Source: Candidatus Binatia bacterium (GTDB lineage Bacteria; Desulfobacterota; Binatia; Bin18). Taken from it: a stretch of DNA of 64,000 bases. The DNA is taken from positions 124,001 through 188,000 of the forward strand of contig JAJDTY010000073.1 in assembly GCA_022826945.1 (NCBI GenBank), given 5' to 3'. Below the pieces are notes generated by a model, which did not search any database, was not told the DNA's origin, and was given only the letters and a program-made list of their open reading frames with translations. Of this stretch, positions 48,147-57,359 are shown piece after piece. Each line of letters opens with the position of its first letter. Positions within the stretch are counted from its first letter, which is position 1. The position numbers and the translations under genes were made by a program.

Positions 48147-48548
48147 ATGGAAAAGGAATTTCTGAATCCCGCCGGTCTGCCCGTTTTGCCGGGATTCTCT
48201 CAGGTTGTGACCGCAACCGAGGGAAAAATTGTTTTCATCTCGGGCCAGGTCGCCTTGGATGCGAACAACGCGGTGGTGGGCAAGGGCGACCTGCGCGCCC
48301 AGGTCGTGCAAACCTTTGAAAACCTCAAAGGCGCGCTGGCCGCGGTTGGGGCCACGTTTGACGACGTGCTGAAGACCAATACGTATATTGTGAATTATAC
48401 GCCCGACATGATCGGCGTGGTCCGCGAGGTGCGCAGCCAGTATCTGCCCCAGGAAAACCCACCGGCCAGCACCCTCATCGGCGTTCAGGCGCTGGTGCTT
48501 GAAGACTTGCTCATTGAGATTGAGGCCTTTGCTCTGCTCAAGGCCTGA
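48147..48548 (+). CDS. RidA family protein
   Basis: 133 residues after ATGAGGAGAAACG. Trimeric enamine/imine deaminase family: GKIVFISGQVALDANNAVVGKGDLRAQVVQTFENLKGALAAVGATFDDVLKTNTYIVN, and a late PPASTLIGVQAL. Removes reactive enamines from amino-acid catabolism. Fits a role beside amidohydrolases and hydantoinases. Confidence 0.9.
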   Translation: MEKEFLNPAGLPVLPGFSQVVTATEGKIVFISGQVALDANNAVVGKGDLRAQVVQTFENLKGALAAVGATFDDVLKTNTYIVNYTPDMIGVVREVRSQYLPQENPPASTLIGVQALVLEDLLIEIEAFALLKA

Positions 48549-48597
48549 GGCCGGCGCGTATGCGCTTCTCCTTCCTCTGAGCCCGGCATAACCCGGC

Positions 48598-50694
48598 ATG
48601 TCCACTCCTGCCAGCCTTCGCGTTGCCTTTGACATTGGCGGAACCTTCACCGATGTCGTCATAGCCGGAGCCGCCGGCCAGCTCCTGACCTATAAAATTT
48701 TGACCCTGCCCGATTCTGTTGGCGCGGACGTTGGACGCTGTATTGCCGATGCCGAGCGCCAGCACCCGGAGAGCCCCGTTGCGAGCCTCGTCCACGGCAC
48801 GACCATCGCCTCCAACGCGGTCCTGGAAGAACGGGGTGCACGGACCGGCCTGATTACCACCAAAGGCTTTCGGGACGAATTGGAAATCCGCCGCCTGGGC
48901 CGGCCCAGTGTCTACAATGTTTTTTGGCAACGCACGCCGCCCCTGATCCCGCGTCGTCGCCGGCTTGAAGTCAGCGAACGCATGACCGTTCGGGGCGAGG
49001 TGGAAACGCCGCTCAACGACGAAGAGGTGCGTCAGGCCATACACACCCTCAAACGCCAGGGTGTCGAAGCCATTGCCGTGGCCTTTCTGCATTCCTACGT
49101 CAATCCCAGCCATGAGCAACAGGCCGTAGCGCTCATCCGTGAGCTCTTCCCGGAAGTCCTGGTCTGCTCCTCAGCCGACATCCTCCCCGAGGTTCGCGAG
49201 TATGAGCGCACCTCCACCACGGCGCTGAACGCCTACCTCATGCCCGTGGTCGGACGCTATCTGGACCAGGTGGAAACGCAGCTCCAGACCTATCCTCCAG
49301 CCCTGCAAATCATGCAGTCCAACGGGGGGATCATGAGCGCCGCGCACGCCCGCCGCCGCCCGGTGCATATGATTGAATCCGGTCCTGCGGCCGGTGCCCT
49401 GGCCGCGGCCGGCTTGGCGCGGGAAATCGGTCTGGCTCAGGCGGTGGCGTTTGATATGGGGGGGACAACCGCCAAAGGCTGCCTGATAGAAAATGGCCGG
49501 CCGGTTGAAACCGCCGAAGGCGAGGTGGGAGCGGGTATCAACCGGGCCGGGCGACTGAGCAAGGGTGCCGGCTATGCGCTACGCGTTCCCGCGTACGATA
49601 TTGTCGAGGTCGGCGCCGGAGGGGGCAGCCTAGCCTGGGTAGACGACGGTGGCGCGCTGCGCGTCGGGCCCCGGAGCGCCGGTGCCGTCCCCGGACCGGC
49701 CTGTTACGGCCGGGGCGGAATCGAACCGACCATTACCGACGCCAACGTGGTCCTGGGATATATGAACCCGACCAGCATCGCCGGTGGGTCCGTCCCCATT
49801 GATGCAACCGCCGCGCAGACCGCCATACAGACGCGGCTGGGCGCCCGTCTCGGTCTGTCGGCTCACGAGCTTGCCTTTGGGATTCATCAGGTGGCTGACG
49901 CGACCATGACGCGGGCCATACGCGCGGTCACGACCGAGCGGGGCCGTGACCCACGCGAGTTCACTCTGATCGCTTTCGGAGGGTCAGGCCCGCTGCACGC
50001 CGCGACGCTGGCCGATAATCTGGGCATGTCGCGGGTGTATATTCCGCTCTTTCCCGGGGTGTTCAGCGCGCTGGGTCTGTTGGTGGCCGACCTGCGCTCC
50101 GACTATGTGCAGAGCGTGCCGCAGGAGCTGGATACCGTTGATCCCACGGCTCTGCTCCAGGAATTCGACACGCTGCTGGGCCGCGCGGAGCAGGAAGTTC
50201 GGCATGAGCAGCATGAGCAGGTCGGCCTCACCTATGAACGCCTGATCGACTTGCGCTATCAGCGCCAGTCGTCGGAACTGACCCTGACGGTTCCGGCTCA
50301 GGTTGAATCCGCTGACCTCCGGCAGGTGCTGACCGAAAGCTTTCATACCGCGCATGAACAAACGTACGGATATCGCCGTGAAGACGACACTATTGCCATC
50401 GTCAGTGTCCGCCTGAAGGCAACCGTCCAGACGCCCAGCCTGTCCTTCAGTGAGTTGGGCGCGTATTTCGGTCAAGCGGTAAAAAAGACAGCTCGGCCGG
50501 ACTCTCGACGCGCGTATTTCGGCCCGCAGCAGGGTGAGCTCGACACCTGGATTCTCGGCCGGGGAGATTTGATCGAACAGGCTGTTGCCGGCCCTCTGAT
50601 TGTCGAAGAGTTTGACACCACGGTCGTGGTCCCACCGCAATGGCAGGCGAGTGTCGATGCGTATGGGAATATCGTCTTGCAGGTCGTCAAGTGA
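48598..50694 (+). CDS. HyuA-like hydantoinase subunit 2
   Basis: 698 residues. FDIGGTFTDVVIAG, VAFDMGGTTAKGCLI and GGGSLAWVDDGGALRVGPRSAGAVPGPACYGRGG are conserved. The usual C-terminal region ending ...EEFDTTVVVPPQW is present. It starts 49 nt after ridA, same strand. The two hyuB genes that would pair with it start only at 51302, with a DUF module between. Confidence 0.92.
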   Translation: MSTPASLRVAFDIGGTFTDVVIAGAAGQLLTYKILTLPDSVGADVGRCIADAERQHPESPVASLVHGTTIASNAVLEERGARTGLITTKGFRDELEIRRLGRPSVYNVFWQRTPPLIPRRRRLEVSERMTVRGEVETPLNDEEVRQAIHTLKRQGVEAIAVAFLHSYVNPSHEQQAVALIRELFPEVLVCSSADILPEVREYERTSTTALNAYLMPVVGRYLDQVETQLQTYPPALQIMQSNGGIMSAAHARRRPVHMIESGPAAGALAAAGLAREIGLAQAVAFDMGGTTAKGCLIENGRPVETAEGEVGAGINRAGRLSKGAGYALRVPAYDIVEVGAGGGSLAWVDDGGALRVGPRSAGAVPGPACYGRGGIEPTITDANVVLGYMNPTSIAGGSVPIDATAAQTAIQTRLGARLGLSAHELAFGIHQVADATMTRAIRAVTTERGRDPREFTLIAFGGSGPLHAATLADNLGMSRVYIPLFPGVFSALGLLVADLRSDYVQSVPQELDTVDPTALLQEFDTLLGRAEQEVRHEQHEQVGLTYERLIDLRYQRQSSELTLTVPAQVESADLRQVLTESFHTAHEQTYGYRREDDTIAIVSVRLKATVQTPSLSFSELGAYFGQAVKKTARPDSRRAYFGPQQGELDTWILGRGDLIEQAVAGPLIVEEFDTTVVVPPQWQASVDAYGNIVLQVVK

Positions 50695-50699
50695 AATGA

Positions 50700-51023
50700 C
50701 CCAATCGACGCAACGCTTACGTTCCCCAAGGGAAATTATCGGGATACCTACTCTCTCCTACGCATGCGGTTGGCAAAGCAAAGTCGAAGTTCTTTCAGGC
50801 GATTGGTTTTAGCGTAGCTAGAGAGGAAGACCTCAAACAGCAACTCTTAACTCTTGCCAGGACTAACGAGGTGACAAGTGTCTCGCGCTCCACTCATGGG
50901 ATAAAATATGTCATTGAGGGGGTACTGGAAACACAAACAAAAAGGAAAGTCCGTATTCGTACTGTCTGGATCGTTGAAGGACACCGGGATCATCCTCGCT
51001 TTGTCACTGCCTACCCGTTATAG
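50700..51023 (+). pseudogene. DUF6883-like gene without a start codon
   Basis: Directly after the hyuA stop the frame reads RNAYVPQGKLSGYLLSPTHAVGKAKSKFFQAIGF...VWIVEGHRDHPRFVTAYPL, the DUF6883 pattern. The frame is closed by TGA at 50697 and contains no ATG/GTG/TTG before the conserved part, so the gene lacks its 5' end. It lies just before a DUF4926 gene, the usual partner. Confidence 0.6.
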
Positions 51024-51045
51024 ATAGGAGAAGAGGAAGGCATAG

Positions 51046-51288
51046 ATGTTCCAAGAGCTTGATACCGTCGTTCTTACTCATAATGTTGAAAATCATGGAC
51101 TCAAGGAAGGTGATATCGGCGTTGTGGTGCACTGCTACCAGGATGATCAAGGGCTTGAGGTTGAATTTGTGACGGCGGAAGGGAAGACGATAGCACTCTT
51201 AACGCTGACCCCATCCGATGTTCGCCTCATGAGAGAGCGGGAAATTTTACACGTGCGTGAACTTTCCGCCGCATTAAGAGGCACGTGA
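51046..51288 (+). CDS. DUF4926 protein
   Basis: 80 residues after AGGAGAAGAGGAAGG. LDTVVLTHNVENHGLKEGDIGVVVHCYQDDQGLEVEFVTAEGKTIALLTL is the SH3-like DUF4926 pattern. DUF4926 and DUF6883 commonly occur together; the pair may be a toxin-antitoxin-like unit, here with the partner damaged. It is inserted inside a hyu operon. Confidence 0.75.
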   Translation: MFQELDTVVLTHNVENHGLKEGDIGVVVHCYQDDQGLEVEFVTAEGKTIALLTLTPSDVRLMREREILHVRELSAALRGT

Positions 51289-51301
51289 AGGAAGCAGGTT
51301 C

Positions 51302-53047
51302 ATGCCAACTGCATTTGACCCCATCCTGATCGAAGTCATGAAAAACGAGCTGACCGCGGTTGCCGAAGAAATGGGCATTACCATGAAGCGGACGGCGCGC
51401 TCGCTGGGAGCCAAGGAAGGCTCCGATTTTTCCACTGCGCTGGTCGATGCCCAGGGCCGGTTGATCGCCCAGGGCCTGACCATCGGCGTCCACCTGGGCT
51501 ACATCATGGGGGTCATGCCGTGGGTGCTGAAGAAATTCGGCGATGACCTCCACCCAGGCGATGTGATTGTCTCAAACGATCCCTACGGCGGGGTGTCTCA
51601 CTTCCCGGACATCGTCCTGATTATGCCGATTTTCTGGCAGGAACAGTTGGTCGGCTTTGCGGCCATCGTGGAACACCACACCGATATCGGCGGGCGCTTT
51701 CCCGGCGGCATGGGCATCGTCTGTGCCGAAGTCTACGAAGAAGGGGTGTGCATTCCGGGGGTCAAGCTCTTCAGCAAGGGTGAGCTGAATCACGATCTGG
51801 TCGATATGATCGCCGCCAATGTCCGGGCGCCTGAGGATGTACGCGGCGACCTGGATGCTCAGGCCGCGGCCTGTCGGCGCGGGGCTCAGGGAGTCCGGGA
51901 ACTGCTCGACCGGCACGGGCCGGAACAATTTGCCGCCTGCAACGAACAGTTGCGCCAGTACAGCGAACGGGCCATGCGGGCCTGCATTGCGGCCATCCCG
52001 GATGGCTCGTATACGTATACGGATCTGTTTGAAGATGACGGCCTGGGCGGGGAGGGGGTCAACTTGCGTCTCACAGTGACCGTTGCCGGTGAGTCCGTCC
52101 GGGTGGACTTTGACGGCACCGGCCCGCAGGTCCGTAGCGCGATCAATGTCCCCTTTAATCTCACCCGTGCCTGTGTGTACGTGGCCTTTCGCTCCATTCT
52201 TGAGACGGATGCCCCGGCAAACTCAGGACTGATGGCCCCCATTCAGGTGACCGCTCCCGAGGGCTGCGTGGTCAATCCGCAATTTCCCGGCGCGGTCGGG
52301 GCGCGCGGGATGCTGATGTGGCGGATTATCGACATGATCTTTGCCGCCCTGGCTCAGGCCATTCCCGACAAAGTCTACGCTGCGGGCGAGGGCGGGGCGA
52401 ATTTGCTGGTGTATACGCCCCAGGTTGAGGCGGGGGTGCCGTCCATGCTGCTGGATATTTATACCTCGGGCTGGGGCGCACGGCCCGACAGCGACGGTGT
52501 GGAAGGCGTCACTCCCATGGCTGCCGGCGGCGCCATGCGCAGCATTCCCGCGGAAATGATTGAGCGCGAATGTCCGGTCATGCTGGACGGCTTCGGCTTT
52601 TTGCCGGACACCGGCGGCCCAGGACAATACCGCGGAGCCCTGTCCGTGTATCGGAAATGGCGTTTTCTGGGCGACGGCCGGGTGATGCTCCGAACCTGTC
52701 GGGTCAAATCCGTTCCATATGGGCTGGCCGGCGGAAAAGACGGGACCCCGTTTGCCGCTAGGCTGCGCTCCGGCGAGGTGGAAACCCAACTCCCACACGA
52801 AATGCTCATTGATACCGCCGTGCGCTCCGGCGAAACCCTGCTGCACGTCCAACCGGGCGCGGGTGGCTATGGCGACCCGCTCGCGCGCGACCCGCAGCTC
52901 GTTTTGGACGACGTGTTGGACGAGAAAATCTCAGCCGCGTACGCCGAGCGGGAATACGGGGTCGCCATTGACCAGAGCACGGAGCAGGTTGACCGGCAGC
53001 GGACGACACAACTTCGCGCAGCATTGCGGTCTGAACTGGGGACCTGA
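51302..53047 (+). CDS. HyuB-like hydantoinase subunit 2
   Basis: 581 residues. FDPILIEVMKNELTAVAEEMGITMKRTARS, DVIVSNDPYGGVSHFPDIV, HHTDIGGRFPGG and GAGGYGDPLARD are all typical. Its start lies 13 nt after DUF4926. Together with the 53096 paralogue it forms a B-B tandem that probably partners HyuA at 48598 and 55269. Confidence 0.93.
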   Translation: MPTAFDPILIEVMKNELTAVAEEMGITMKRTARSLGAKEGSDFSTALVDAQGRLIAQGLTIGVHLGYIMGVMPWVLKKFGDDLHPGDVIVSNDPYGGVSHFPDIVLIMPIFWQEQLVGFAAIVEHHTDIGGRFPGGMGIVCAEVYEEGVCIPGVKLFSKGELNHDLVDMIAANVRAPEDVRGDLDAQAAACRRGAQGVRELLDRHGPEQFAACNEQLRQYSERAMRACIAAIPDGSYTYTDLFEDDGLGGEGVNLRLTVTVAGESVRVDFDGTGPQVRSAINVPFNLTRACVYVAFRSILETDAPANSGLMAPIQVTAPEGCVVNPQFPGAVGARGMLMWRIIDMIFAALAQAIPDKVYAAGEGGANLLVYTPQVEAGVPSMLLDIYTSGWGARPDSDGVEGVTPMAAGGAMRSIPAEMIERECPVMLDGFGFLPDTGGPGQYRGALSVYRKWRFLGDGRVMLRTCRVKSVPYGLAGGKDGTPFAARLRSGEVETQLPHEMLIDTAVRSGETLLHVQPGAGGYGDPLARDPQLVLDDVLDEKISAAYAEREYGVAIDQSTEQVDRQRTTQLRAALRSELGT

Positions 53048-53095
53048 CGAGAGAATGGACGGCCCGCGCCAGGCACGCGGGCCGGGAGGAGCGCT

Positions 53096-54838
53096 ATGGC
53101 ATTTGATCCGATTCTGGTTGAGGTCGTGAAAAACGAGCTGGCCGCCATTACCGAAGAAATGGCGATTGCGGTGTGGAAGACCGGCCGCTCGCCCATGGTC
53201 AAAACCGGAGATTTTGCCACCGCTATCTGCGACGGCCAGGGGCGGTTAATCGGTCAGGGCTATGCGGCGCCGTTTCAACTGGCCTTCTTCATTGCGGTGA
53301 TGCCGCACATCCTCAAAAAATACGGCGAAGACTTCGCGCCCGGCGATGTCATTGTGGTAAACGACCCGTATGCCGGTGTCACCCATATGCCGGACGTCAT
53401 GATCATTTCGCCGACGTTCTGGCAGGGGCAGCGGGTCGCCTTTACCCTGGCCTATTCGCACCATACCGATATTGGCGGACGCTTTCCGGGCGGGTTCAGC
53501 AGCCAGTGTACGGAAACCTTTGAAGAAGGGCTCCGCCTGCCGCCGATCAAACTGTACACGGCCGGGGAGCGCAACGACGCCCTCCTGGAGACGATTCTGG
53601 CCAATGTCCGGGTATCCGACGAGTGGCTGGGAGACGTGGAGGCGAAAATCGCGGGCTGCTGGCGCGGCGAGCAAGAACTGAAACGTCTGCTCGAAAAATA
53701 CGGCCTGGACACGTTCAACTCCTGCTGTGACTATTTGATTACCCATGCGGAAAGGGCCACCCGGGCGGCCATTAAAGATATTCCTCCGGGCGAGTACGTG
53801 TATGAGGACGCCTTTGAAGACGATGGTTTTGGCTCCGACGGTGTCGCCCTGCCGATCAAGGTGACCCTGCGCGCCCAGGGCGAAACCCTGAGCGTTGATT
53901 TCACCGGCACCGGCCCGCAGGCGCGCGGGGCGATCAACCTGCCGCTGAGCATGACGGAAGCGACCGTATATGGCGCGGTCAAGAGTATCGTCAGCCCGGA
54001 GGTGTTGACCAACGTCGGCTTCATTCGGCCCATACAGGTCATTGCGCCGGTCGGTACCCTGGTCAATCCGCGCTTTCCGGCCGCGGTCGGCGGCCGTGCA
54101 CCCTTATTCTTTCGGGTTTTTGATATGCTGTTTCGTGCCCTGGCCCAGGCATTGCCCGACCGGGTGCCTATCCCCGGAGAGGGTGGGGATGTGTTGCACT
54201 TCACCGGTGAGAGAGAAGACGGGACGCCGTTTGCGGTCATGGACATTTTCTTTGGTGGCTGGGGCGGACGTCCGCGCAAGGACGGGATAGATGGCGTGGC
54301 GCCCATGGCCTTCGGGTCCTACGGAACGATTCCGGCGGAAATGCTCGAACGTGAATTTCCGCTGGTCGTTGACGGTTTTGGCTATGTGCCGGATACGGGT
54401 GGTGCCGGCAAGCATCGGGGCTCGGTCTCCATCTATAAACAGTGGCGCTTCCTGAGTCCCGGAAAAGTCATGGTCCGCACCAACCGTCTCATTCGCGCCT
54501 CCGGTGGGCTGGCCGGGGGCGCGTCCGGCTCGCTGTCCAAGAATATCCTGAACCCTGAAACAGAGAACCGAGAACTGCCGCGCAAAGCCCATATGCATAT
54601 GGATGTGAAGCCGGGCGATCGTATCCACCATATCGTGTCCGGCTCGGGTGGACACGGCAATCCCTTGGAGCGTGACCCTGCTCAAGTGCTGACCGACGTG
54701 CAGGACGAAAAGCTGTCTGTCGCGCAGGCGCGAGATCAGTATGGGGTGGTGATTGATACGGCCACGGCTGCGGTGAATATACCGGAAACCGAGGCGCTGC
54801 GCGCCGCGCGCTTGCAACCGGTTGCGGCAGCAGACTAG
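53096..54838 (+). CDS. HyuB-like hydantoinase subunit 3 (tandem paralogue)
   Basis: 580 residues, opening FDPILVEVVKNELAAITEEMAIAVWK, with VNDPYAGVTHMPDVM, HHTDIGGRFPGG and GSGGHGNPLERD, and closely similar in order to the preceding gene. It starts 48 nt later after GGGAGGAGCG. The tandem suggests duplication and divergence of substrate range. Confidence 0.93.
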   Translation: MAFDPILVEVVKNELAAITEEMAIAVWKTGRSPMVKTGDFATAICDGQGRLIGQGYAAPFQLAFFIAVMPHILKKYGEDFAPGDVIVVNDPYAGVTHMPDVMIISPTFWQGQRVAFTLAYSHHTDIGGRFPGGFSSQCTETFEEGLRLPPIKLYTAGERNDALLETILANVRVSDEWLGDVEAKIAGCWRGEQELKRLLEKYGLDTFNSCCDYLITHAERATRAAIKDIPPGEYVYEDAFEDDGFGSDGVALPIKVTLRAQGETLSVDFTGTGPQARGAINLPLSMTEATVYGAVKSIVSPEVLTNVGFIRPIQVIAPVGTLVNPRFPAAVGGRAPLFFRVFDMLFRALAQALPDRVPIPGEGGDVLHFTGEREDGTPFAVMDIFFGGWGGRPRKDGIDGVAPMAFGSYGTIPAEMLEREFPLVVDGFGYVPDTGGAGKHRGSVSIYKQWRFLSPGKVMVRTNRLIRASGGLAGGASGSLSKNILNPETENRELPRKAHMHMDVKPGDRIHHIVSGSGGHGNPLERDPAQVLTDVQDEKLSVAQARDQYGVVIDTATAAVNIPETEALRAARLQPVAAAD

Positions 54839-54883
54839 GCACGGGGTGGGCTGATTGCCCTCTGAGAGGGCTCTCTACTCGGA

Positions 54884-54985
54884 CTATCGTTCCTTCCGGT
54901 GTAATCCACTGTCTAGGAGGAAAAGAAGAAAGCCTATGGCAGCAATGCCTAACATCACGAGAAAGACGATGCCTAATGGGTTCAT
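54884..54985 (-). CDS. Small single-helix membrane peptide (33 residues)
   Basis: The ATG at 54985 overlaps the stop of the preceding minus-strand gene (ATGA) and follows GGAGGCC. MNPLGIVFLVMLGIAAIGFL plus LFLLDSGLHRKER is one strong membrane helix with a basic cytoplasmic tail. Function is unknown; a small regulator or toxin-like peptide is possible. Confidence 0.4.
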   Translation of the reverse strand: MNPLGIVFLVMLGIAAIGFLLFLLDSGLHRKER

Positions 54986-55152
54986 GAAGAGGCCTCCATT
55001 CCATCACATAAATAGCCGAGCAGCGCAAATGCGAAGGTTGCAAGTACCCCAAGACTAATAACCCAGGGCTGGACAATATCCGGCTTGGTGATGGGTCCAA
55101 GAACGCGGGTTGCCAGAGCAATCTTGGCGGCATCCCAAAAGAATTTCGCCAT
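54982..55152 (-). CDS. Small membrane protein upstream of the peptide
   Basis: 56 residues (MAKFFWDAAKIALATRVLG start at 55152). One or two hydrophobic segments (near VISLGVLATFAFALLGYLC). Together with the 33-residue peptide it forms an ATGA-coupled pair on the strand opposite to the surrounding hyu genes. It resembles small DUF6722-like membrane proteins, but the match is weak. Confidence 0.45.
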   Translation of the reverse strand: MAKFFWDAAKIALATRVLGPITKPDIVQPWVISLGVLATFAFALLGYLCDGMEASS

Positions 55153-55268
55153 GTTATCTTTTTGCTTCTCGTTGCGAAGAATCCGCATTGCTCGTCTCGT
55201 CATCTACAACAGAACTATGCTCACCATACACCGTTTGGATAGACGATTCGATATGGTATAGGCTCCCC

Positions 55269-57320
55269 ATGCGTATAGGCTTTGATATTGGCGGAACCTT
55301 CACCGACGTGATTGTGGTTGGCGACGACGGACGCCTGTTCACCACAAAGGTGCTCTCGCTGCTTGACCAAATTGGCGAAGATATCGTCCGCTGCGTGTAT
55401 GAGGTCGATGCGCAGGCCCAGGTCGAGGGCTTCGTTCACGGTACGACCATTGCCTCGAACGCCGTTATCGAAGACACCACCGCGCGAACCGGACTGATTA
55501 CCACCCAGGGCTTTCGGGACGAACTCGAAATGCGCGGGCAGCGACGGCCCAATATCTACGACGCGGACTGGGACCGTCTGCCTCCCCTCGTGCCCCGGTC
55601 CCTGCGTTTGGAGGTCCAGGAACGCATCCTGGGCAATGGCCGGATTGAGCGCGCACTCGATCCGACGCAGGCCAAGGCTGTGATCGATCAGCTTCTGGCC
55701 GATGGCGTGGAAGCGGTTGCTGTGTGCCTGGTGAACTCCTATCTCAATCCGACCCACGAACAGCAGCTGGGACAGCTCATCGCTGAAGTGGCTCCGGACA
55801 CGGTGGTGTGTCTGTCGTGCGATATCCACCCCGAGATTCGCGAGTACGAACGCACCAGTACGACCGTCATTAACGCCTCGCTGATTCCGGTTGTTGACCG
55901 CTATCTCGATCGACTGGAACAGCACCTTTCGGCCTATAGCGAGCGCGTTCTGATTATGCAGTCCAACGGTGGCATCATGAGTGCCCAGGCCGCTCGGCGC
56001 CGGCCCGCGTATATGATCGAGTCGGGTCCGGCTGCCGGCGTGCTGGCCGCGGCGCGTTTCGCCCAGGAGACGCAGCAGGATCAGGTGCTCTCGTTTGACA
56101 TGGGCGGAACGACCGCCAAAGCCTGTTTGATTGAAAACGGGGTGCCACTTGAAAAGCCGGGCGGAGAGATCGGGGGTGGCGCGACCATGACCACGCGTCT
56201 GTTCGGCGGCGGCGGACATGCCCTGCGCGTCCCTTCGCTCGATATCGTGGAAGTGGGCGCCGGCGGCGGCAGTATTGCCTGGATAGACGACGGGGGGGCC
56301 TTACGAGTCGGCCCCCAGAGTGCGAGCGCGGACCCTGGCCCGGCCTGTTATGGCCGGGGCGGAACCGAGCCCACGGTGACCGATGCCAACGTGGTGCTCG
56401 GCTATATGAACCCCGACGCCATCGCTGGTGCAACCCTGGCCATCGACCGCCGGGCCGCCTGGACTGCGATCGAGCAAAAAATCGCCCGACCGCTCAATGT
56501 CGAAGTTCTGGCCGCGGCCTATGGCATCACCCAGGTGGCAAACGCGACCATGATGCGCGCCCTGCGGGCCGTCTCGACCGAACGCGGGCGGGACCCGCGT
56601 GACTTTACCCTGATCGCATTCGGTGGAGCCGGACCGATACATGCCGCGGCACTGGCGGACAGCCTGAGTATGACGCGGGTGCAGATTCCGCTCTACCCGG
56701 GCTTGTTCAGCGCGCTTGGGCTCCTCTTGGCGGATTATCGCCACGACTATATCCGTAGCGTGGCCGTGGCGGTGGACCAGCTTGATTCGCAGGCCGTGCT
56801 GCGTCACTACCAGGAACTTGAGACCCAGGCGCGGGCCGAGCTGGCCGAGGAAGGCATTGCCGCGGATCAGATTCGTTTTGAGCGCCAGGTCGATCTCAAG
56901 TATGGCTATCAGGTGGCCGAGCTGAGCCTGCCCTTTCCCGACGTGTCGAGAGCGGACCTGCAGAACCGTCTGGCCCAACTCTTCACCGAAGCACACCGGC
57001 AGGCGTTCGGTTATGACCGAGCCGATACGATTGAGCTTGTCAGCGTCCGTCTGCAAGCCGTGGCCTCCTCCGGCCACCTGCGCTTTAGCGAGTTGACCGG
57101 AACCGGGAACGAGGGGGCGCCTCCGCCGCCAACCTCCCGCACCGCATATTTTGGTCCACAGGCAGGCGAATGCGAAGCCGCGGTCTATCAGCGCACCGCC
57201 CTCGAACAGGCGCGGAGTGGCCCGCTCATTGTGGAAGAACCGGATACCACGGTGGTTGTCCCGCCCGGCTGGACAGTTCAGTATGACGTGAGTGGGAATC
57301 TTCTCTTGCAGCATGAATAG
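55269..57320 (+). CDS. HyuA-like hydantoinase subunit 3
   Basis: 683 residues from the ATG at 55269; the upstream extension carries no family features. FDIGGTFTDVIVVGDDG, LSFDMGGTTAKACLI and GGGSIAWIDDGGALRVGPQSASADPGPACYGRGG are conserved. It lies after the hyuB tandem and before the SelD gene. No obvious ribosome site stands in front. Confidence 0.93.
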   Translation: MRIGFDIGGTFTDVIVVGDDGRLFTTKVLSLLDQIGEDIVRCVYEVDAQAQVEGFVHGTTIASNAVIEDTTARTGLITTQGFRDELEMRGQRRPNIYDADWDRLPPLVPRSLRLEVQERILGNGRIERALDPTQAKAVIDQLLADGVEAVAVCLVNSYLNPTHEQQLGQLIAEVAPDTVVCLSCDIHPEIREYERTSTTVINASLIPVVDRYLDRLEQHLSAYSERVLIMQSNGGIMSAQAARRRPAYMIESGPAAGVLAAARFAQETQQDQVLSFDMGGTTAKACLIENGVPLEKPGGEIGGGATMTTRLFGGGGHALRVPSLDIVEVGAGGGSIAWIDDGGALRVGPQSASADPGPACYGRGGTEPTVTDANVVLGYMNPDAIAGATLAIDRRAAWTAIEQKIARPLNVEVLAAAYGITQVANATMMRALRAVSTERGRDPRDFTLIAFGGAGPIHAAALADSLSMTRVQIPLYPGLFSALGLLLADYRHDYIRSVAVAVDQLDSQAVLRHYQELETQARAELAEEGIAADQIRFERQVDLKYGYQVAELSLPFPDVSRADLQNRLAQLFTEAHRQAFGYDRADTIELVSVRLQAVASSGHLRFSELTGTGNEGAPPPPTSRTAYFGPQAGECEAAVYQRTALEQARSGPLIVEEPDTTVVVPPGWTVQYDVSGNLLLQHE

Positions 57321-57359
57321 CGGTGGGGTGGGTTCCCGCCATGCTGAAGGAAATCTTCT

